A stretch of 64,000 nucleotides of DNA from Syntrophales bacterium (GTDB lineage: Bacteria > Desulfobacterota > Syntrophia > Syntrophales > UBA2210). The position numbers and the translations under genes were made by a program. The stretch is taken from positions 1 through 64,000 of the forward strand of contig JALNXD010000013.1 of NCBI GenBank assembly GCA_023230565.1, read 5' to 3'. Shown here piece after piece: positions 60,922 through 64,000 of this stretch (positions are counted from its first letter, which is position 1; each line of letters opens with the position of its first letter). The notes under the pieces were generated by a model. That model was not told the DNA's origin and did no database searches. It was given only the letters and a program-made list of their open reading frames with translations.

Positions 60922-62415
60922 TCAGGGGCACGCTGTTGTTGTGGTTGTACTTGCAGTCGTTGTCGTTGTTGTCGTTGTGAGCCTTGTAGTAGTTGTTGCC
61001 CACGTACTGGTTGTGCTGCTGCTTGTCTGTCGAGTGGTAGAGGTTGTCACCGTCGTCGAAGTCACTGCTGTCGTCGTAGTCACGGGTTCAGCCGTCGATG
61101 TTGTTACCTCCCCGGTTGTTGTTGTCACTTCCGTGGTTGTCGTTTTCTCTTCGGTTGTCGCCGCCTCTTCTTCAGTGGTACTTGTCTGCTCCTCGGTCGT
61201 GGTCACCTCTTCTTCCGAAGTAGTAGTTTCTTCTTCGGTTGTAGTGACCACTTCTTCCGTAGTCGTCACTTCATCTTCTGTAGTAGTGACCTCTTCTTCC
61301 GTTGTGCTGGTCACTGCTTCAGTACTTGTCGTTGAGGGCGGCATTACCTGTTCCGTCGCTTTGGTGGATTCCTCCGCTTTTTGGGCAGCTTCTTCACTCA
61401 GACTTTCAGCTGTTCTGGCGGCTGCCTTTGCGGTTTCAAACTCTCCGGCATCAGCGGCAGTCTTCGCCTCCTCGGCAGCGGAAGCGGCTGCCTGTGCTGC
61501 GGTTTCAGCCGCTGCAAGTGCAGCCTCTGCAATTCGGGTGGCTTCTTGCGCCTTTGCCGCAGCTTCTTCATCAGCCTGAGCCTGAGCCTGAACCGCCGCC
61601 GCGCTGGCAACAGCTTTCTGTTCCTTGATGGTCTCAACAGCAACATCCGCTTTTGCGGCAGCAATACTTGCATCTGCTGTCACATCTGCCAGAGCGGCAA
61701 TTTCCTTGACAGCAGGATCAGGGCTTTTTTCAATCAACTCAGTTGCGGCAACCTTTACTACCTGGATTACATCAACTTTCGCTTTGGCTGCATAAAGCAC
61801 CTGTCCGGTCGCTTGAGCTTCCTGTGATTTTGTGTAGGCAGTCTGAAGGGATTGATACACCTGGCTTTTTGTGGCAGCGCCAACACCCGGGTCTTCAAAA
61901 AACCCTCTCAGCACTTTCCCGGTTATGCCTGCTTCACCGGAATACATATTAAGAAAGGTATTGATATTATCATACCCCAGATCGCCGTCAGATCCGCGAA
62001 TACCGCACACTGCCGTGGGAGTCTGCAGATAATTTTTTCTGTCTGAAGTTCCGCTTTTAAACCAAAGCTTCCCCACAAAACATGTGATTCTTCTCACCGG
62101 ATTTGAAGTCTTGAAAAGCCAGAACCCGCCTTTTTCCTCTCTCTCCTGGATCAATCCGTTGGTATGTGGTCGTATCTTTGTGATGGCTCCATCGGAAAAG
62201 GTTATCTCCACCTCGCCTTTTTTTGTTTGCACGAAGTCGCCTGAGTTTACAGGCTGTCCGATTTCGGTCACAGGGATTATCCTGGATCCTGAATGGATGA
62301 CTGCATCGCCTTGATAACTGCTTATTTTGGCTATTGGCGCCCCCTGGGCATCAATCGTAAGAAGCAGGCCTGCAGCAATTATCAAGACAACATTGAAGAG
62401 TGTACGGTGGGTCAT
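60922..62415 (-). CDS. FecR-domain exported protein with Ala-rich helix and Thr/Glu repeats
   Basis: Secreted protein of 497 residues. The signal peptide is MTHRTLFNVVLIIAAGLLLTI up to QGAP. Residues 30-150 form a FecR domain (GDAVIHSGSRIIPVTEIGQP, GDFVQTKKGEVEITFSDGA, TPTAVCGIRGSD). About 235-350 is an Ala/Glu/Lys-rich helical stretch (AKAQEATRIAEAALAAAETA). From about 355 to the end the chain is made of Thr and Glu with repeats of TTTEEEVTTTEE type and a Thr/Ser-rich finish. It resembles a surface protein that extends from the cell, like a stalk or mucin, with the FecR part sensing or folding. The gene's antisense frame is a shadow. Confidence 0.8.
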   Translation of the reverse strand: MTHRTLFNVVLIIAAGLLLTIDAQGAPIAKISSYQGDAVIHSGSRIIPVTEIGQPVNSGDFVQTKKGEVEITFSDGAITKIRPHTNGLIQEREEKGGFWLFKTSNPVRRITCFVGKLWFKSGTSDRKNYLQTPTAVCGIRGSDGDLGYDNINTFLNMYSGEAGITGKVLRGFFEDPGVGAATKSQVYQSLQTAYTKSQEAQATGQVLYAAKAKVDVIQVVKVAATELIEKSPDPAVKEIAALADVTADASIAAAKADVAVETIKEQKAVASAAAVQAQAQADEEAAAKAQEATRIAEAALAAAETAAQAAASAAEEAKTAADAGEFETAKAAARTAESLSEEAAQKAEESTKATEQVMPPSTTSTEAVTSTTEEEVTTTEDEVTTTEEVVTTTEEETTTSEEEVTTTEEQTSTTEEEAATTEEKTTTTEVTTTTGEVTTSTAEPVTTTTAVTSTTVTTSTTRQTSSSTTSTWATTTTRLTTTTTTTTASTTTTTACP

Positions 62416-62612
62416 CTGAATATTCCTTTCGAAATGTCGGAAGAAAAAGAAAATCTGGTTCGAACCAAGCCACTGACTGCATTATCATTGCCAAAAAAGA
62501 CGGCGGATATGGTATGTACATAAAATACCCATCAAGATTTATCAACACATTTTTATCTTACTGTGCTAAATTCTTTTCACATGTGCAGCAAAATAGCGAT
62601 ACGCCCGGTTTT

Positions 62613-63131
62613 CTACTTATACCCCCGCCTTCCCCTGTCAGCGGCAGTACGTTCATCCACTTCGTCTTGCCATCCATTCCTTTTTGTTGCAATATAGTCA
62701 AATTTGGCCGTATAGGGTTTGATGTCGAGAAGAGGCGTACCATCCAGAATATCCACACCTTCGCAGAATAGCACATTATCTTTTATAGTGATTAATTCAA
62801 CGATGCTCAATCCTATACCGTTCGGACGGCAGGGCGCTCTGGTAGAAAACACTCCTCGTTCAATATCCTGAAGAAAAGGTTTTACTCTGAGTTTTACAGG
62901 TCCTTTACAATGAAAATGGTACAACAAAAAAATATGTGAAAAGCCTGCAATATCTTGCAGCCCCTCTTTGAATTCATCGAATACTTCGACCATTCCTTTG
63001 CAGCCCCGCGCATATACCGGCTGAATCGGTGTTTTTTCCGCCTGTGCATGTTCGCTTCGGATAATTCCTATCGGTCTGTAGATAATAGAAGATTCGTTCA
63101 TCCCCGCCTGTTGCTCCCCGTTTCCTTTCAT
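62613..63131 (-). CDS. TrmO-like tRNA methyltransferase (TsaA family)
   Basis: Beta-barrel SAM-dependent enzyme that methylates the threonylcarbamoyl-adenosine at position 37 of tRNA. Motifs: IIYRPIGIIRSEH, SHIFLLYHFH, GVFSTRAPCRPNGIGLSIVEL and DILDGTPLLDIKPY. The 172-residue length is short, as for single-domain archaeal-type members. The ATG at 63131 and an ATG at 63101 (MNESSIIYR) are both possible. A repeat element lies just upstream. Confidence 0.86.
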   Translation of the reverse strand: MKGNGEQQAGMNESSIIYRPIGIIRSEHAQAEKTPIQPVYARGCKGMVEVFDEFKEGLQDIAGFSHIFLLYHFHCKGPVKLRVKPFLQDIERGVFSTRAPCRPNGIGLSIVELITIKDNVLFCEGVDILDGTPLLDIKPYTAKFDYIATKRNGWQDEVDERTAADRGRRGYK

Positions 63132-63151
63132 TCAATATGCCCTTGAAGGAC

Positions 63152-63200
63152 GTAAAAAGCTCCTCATGCCGACTACATCAGCAATATAATTGAACGTACC
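63152..63200 (+). repeat. Dispersed intergenic repeat, third site
   Basis: GTAAAAAGCTCCTCATGCC (63152-63170), then GCAATATAATTGAAC (63181-63195). Shares the core with 29227-29345 and, reversed, with 55680-55698. Confidence 0.65.
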
Positions 63201-63255
63201 TGAAGTTCTCACATACTTGTGCGGCGCAAACCAATGCACGCCTATCCTGTTTTTC

Positions 63256-63852
63256 TTACTCCCTTGTCATTACGGCGCCGCATTCCGGACATTTTTTTTC
63301 AAAACATGGCATTGCGCGTTCATGCGGTTCCCGGTATCCGCACCGGGGGCATCGGCAATATCCTGCCGGCCCTTCTCCCGCCCCTCCGGTACGGCCGGGT
63401 CTTCCGCCCTGATTCTGACCTCTGCCTGCTCCCATCTTTCTACCTTGTCTTCCCCTCATCATACCCTTTTCTTCCAAAAACGTTCCGTTCATCCTTAGTC
63501 TTCCGCGACGGCCCCTGCCCATACAACCGGGCATTGCAAACACATCTCCGTCAAGCCTGTCCGAGAGCCACGCACGCATTACCTGAACCAGATCTCCAGC
63601 TACAAAAGGAATAACCTGAATTCCACAGGCGCGCACCATTTCGTGAAGCGGGCGGGAAATAGCACCGCATACAAGCACTTCTATTCCAAGCTCCACCAGA
63701 CGGGAAACCTTGCGTACCGGAAGGTCGTATAACAATTCTTCATAGGCCTCCCAGATCACCTGCCCCGAATCTATTTCGATTATATAGAAGCGGTGTGCTA
63801 CATCGAAGACCGGAGCAATGCGATTCTCCCATTGAGCGAATGCGGCTTTCAT
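63256..63852 (-). CDS. NifX/NifB-type cofactor-binding domain protein with zinc-ribbon tail
   Basis: A 198-residue protein. Residues 1-105 have the NifX/NafY/dinitrogenase-cofactor domain fold (KAAFAQWENRIAPVFDVAHRF, LVCGAISRPLHEMVRACGI, VQVMRAWLSD). A Gly/Arg-rich linker follows (GRGRRGRLRMNG and KMGAGRGQNQGG). The tail has paired Cys motifs CRCPRCGY and CPECGAVMTRE, like a zinc ribbon. The combination is common in anaerobes outside nif clusters, where these proteins may carry Fe-S or Fe-Mo type cofactors. No nif gene is in the window. Confidence 0.82.
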   Translation of the reverse strand: MKAAFAQWENRIAPVFDVAHRFYIIEIDSGQVIWEAYEELLYDLPVRKVSRLVELGIEVLVCGAISRPLHEMVRACGIQVIPFVAGDLVQVMRAWLSDRLDGDVFAMPGCMGRGRRGRLRMNGTFLEEKGMMRGRQGRKMGAGRGQNQGGRPGRTGGAGEGPAGYCRCPRCGYREPHERAMPCFEKKCPECGAVMTRE

Positions 63853-64000
63853 CTATTACTTCCTTCCAATATAATCACGCAACGGATGTGCCATGGAAAC
63901 ACTAATAATGGCCAGTTTCGGCTAAATCTCACTTTCTCCCCATATGCGTCTTTTTCCCCTTTCTTGAAGAACTGCTCATTCTTCCCGGGAATATTCCGAG

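Noticed and set aside
60941..61579. Plus-strand 212-codon frame of Val and Ser runs
   Set aside because: Antisense of the Thr/Glu repeats of the FecR-type protein; valine runs simply mirror ACN codons.
1..64000. CRISPR arrays, insertion sequences with transposase, rRNA genes, replication origin
   Set aside because: None seen: no regularly spaced repeats, no transposase or integrase frame, no rRNA-like stretch, no dnaA-box cluster recognised.

Overview
The window looks like chromosomal DNA of an anaerobic Desulfobacterota (deltaproteobacterial) lineage, possibly related to syntrophic fatty-acid or aromatic degraders. This placement is inference. It rests on the siroheme-dependent (Ahb) heme pathway, several CoA-dependent beta-oxidation-type genes, two ADP-forming acyl-CoA synthetase-like genes, a diadenylate cyclase next to clpB, a CD1871A/TlpA/polyferredoxin operon and a UGA-containing selenoprotein gene. 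No rRNA or ribosomal protein is present to confirm it.

Layout. 0-2 kb: DUF1844, ispE, tRNA-Gln and the 5' part of prs, all leftward. 2-6.6 kb: a stress operon of diadenylate cyclase, clpB and htpX. 6.8-15.3 kb: an orphan periplasmic binding protein, an ADP-forming acyl-CoA synthetase-like gene, a medium-chain dehydrogenase, a beta-CASP nuclease, then enoyl-CoA hydratase plus 3-hydroxyacyl-CoA dehydrogenase. 15.5-18.1 kb: redox and oxygen defence (DUF493, Fe-SOD, and a tlpA/CD1871A/4Fe-4S operon). 18.3-20.3 kb: a GGDEF protein. 20.6-20.9 kb: a small exported heavy-metal-associated (HMA) domain protein whose C-x-x-U motif is encoded through an in-frame UGA followed by a strong SECIS-like hairpin. 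This is the standout element of the window. 21-33.2 kb: polA, then almost the whole route from glutamyl-tRNA to heme via siroheme (hemA, hemB, hemC, cobA-hemD, a Met8-like dehydrogenase, one AhbA/B subunit, ahbC, ahbD, and a CcsA/HemX membrane protein). hemL and a second siroheme decarboxylase subunit are not in the window. 33.3-35.6 kb: prmA, rsmE and an RDD protein with overlapping ends. 35.6-37.2 kb: an inverted-repeat element, tRNA-Phe and a divergent phage-type repressor pair. 37.4-43.5 kb: a CheB-CheR-PAS fusion, a PAS histidine kinase and a NarL-type regulator; both long genes seem to carry a frameshift near the 3' end. 44-48.7 kb: small RNA-binding and cold-shock proteins, a Na/Pi transporter and a site-2 protease. 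48.9-57.1 kb: catabolic enzymes (dienoyl-CoA reductase type, acyl-CoA ligase, MenB/BadI-type crotonase, second ADP-forming synthetase-like gene, citrate synthase) and a TM2 protein. 57.1-64 kb: lytic transglycosylase, SMP-30, PEBP, inositol phosphate synthase, a FecR protein with a Thr/Glu-rich tail, TrmO-like and NifX-like proteins.

Base composition is uneven by eye. About 20.9-29.2 kb and 37.4-41.4 kb are clearly richer in GC than their flanks, which suggests recombination or acquired segments. A dispersed intergenic repeat (core AAAAGCTCCTCATGCC) recurs near 29.2, 55.7 and 63.2 kb. All calls come from reading the sequence and recalling protein families; no database search was run.
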